A DNA stretch of 12,939 bases from Waddliaceae bacterium (GTDB taxonomy: Bacteria; Chlamydiota; Chlamydiia; Chlamydiales; SLFE01). A model generated the notes under the pieces. It was not told the origin of the DNA. It made no database searches and saw only the letters and a list, made by a program, of their open reading frames with translations. The stretch's first letter is position 1. The number at the start of each line of letters is the position of its first letter. The stretch covers positions 1 through 12,939 of the forward strand of contig SLFE01000171.1 in NCBI GenBank assembly GCA_007124415.1, in the 5' to 3' direction. The position numbers were made by a program, and so were the translations under genes. Positions 12,890 to 12,939 of the stretch are shown piece after piece.

Positions 12890-12939
12890 CATAGATTATT
12901 ATTTAAAAAAAAAAATGATTTTACTTTATCTCAATGCAT

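Noticed and set aside
1..12939. tRNA, rRNA, CRISPR, insertion sequence, phage or toxin-antitoxin genes
   Set aside because: Intergenic gaps are short and none showed a cloverleaf, regularly spaced repeats, transposase motifs or paired small genes.

Overview
The window looks like part of the chromosome of an environmental (amoeba-associated) member of the Chlamydiota, for example a Waddlia-, Criblamydia- or Estrella-like organism. This assignment is an inference. It rests on a stand-alone nqrA next to a small three-segment membrane protein (an arrangement I recall from Chlamydia, where the other Na+-NQR genes lie elsewhere), a cysteine-rich outer-membrane protein, and a very large protein with eukaryote-like motifs. 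A complete proBAC proline pathway argues against the amino-acid-auxotrophic Chlamydiaceae themselves.

Layout. (1) 1-731, minus strand: the N-terminal 243 residues of a GT-A-type glycosyltransferase whose end lies outside the window. (2) 834-1130, plus: an orphan 98-residue protein with a perfect Shine-Dalgarno site, overlapping the end of proC tail to tail. (3) 4250-1121, minus: a tight proB-proA-proC operon converting glutamate to proline, with a GTGA overlap between proB and proA and 2 bases between proA and proC. (4) 4303-4635, plus: csaA, a small tRNA-binding-fold protein. (5) 4636-4932: an intergenic stretch with a 12-base tandem duplication and a 15-bp perfect inverted repeat directly after the next gene's stop codon. 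(6) 4933-5457, minus: a PfpI/DJ-1 family protein. (7) 5535-8735, plus: a 1066-residue protein with a nucleoplasmin-like bipartite nuclear localisation motif near its N-terminus, an ankyrin-like stretch, a possible kinase-like segment, a C-terminal TPR and an IQ-like basic tail. It is a strong candidate for a secreted host-directed effector. (8) 8746-10890, minus: a YjbH-family outer-membrane beta-barrel protein with many cysteines. (9) 10967-12349, minus: nqrA. (10) 12405-12845, minus: a small membrane protein with its own extended -10 promoter.

How the parts work together. The three pro genes form one pathway and are probably made from one transcript. NqrA is one subunit of the sodium-pumping NADH:quinone oxidoreductase, so its partners must be encoded elsewhere. 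The other genes look like separate units read from alternating strands. The most interesting object is the 1066-residue protein: its motifs make sense only inside a eukaryotic cell, and its gene has AT-rich stretches unlike its neighbours. I saw no tRNA, rRNA, CRISPR array, insertion sequence or phage gene.
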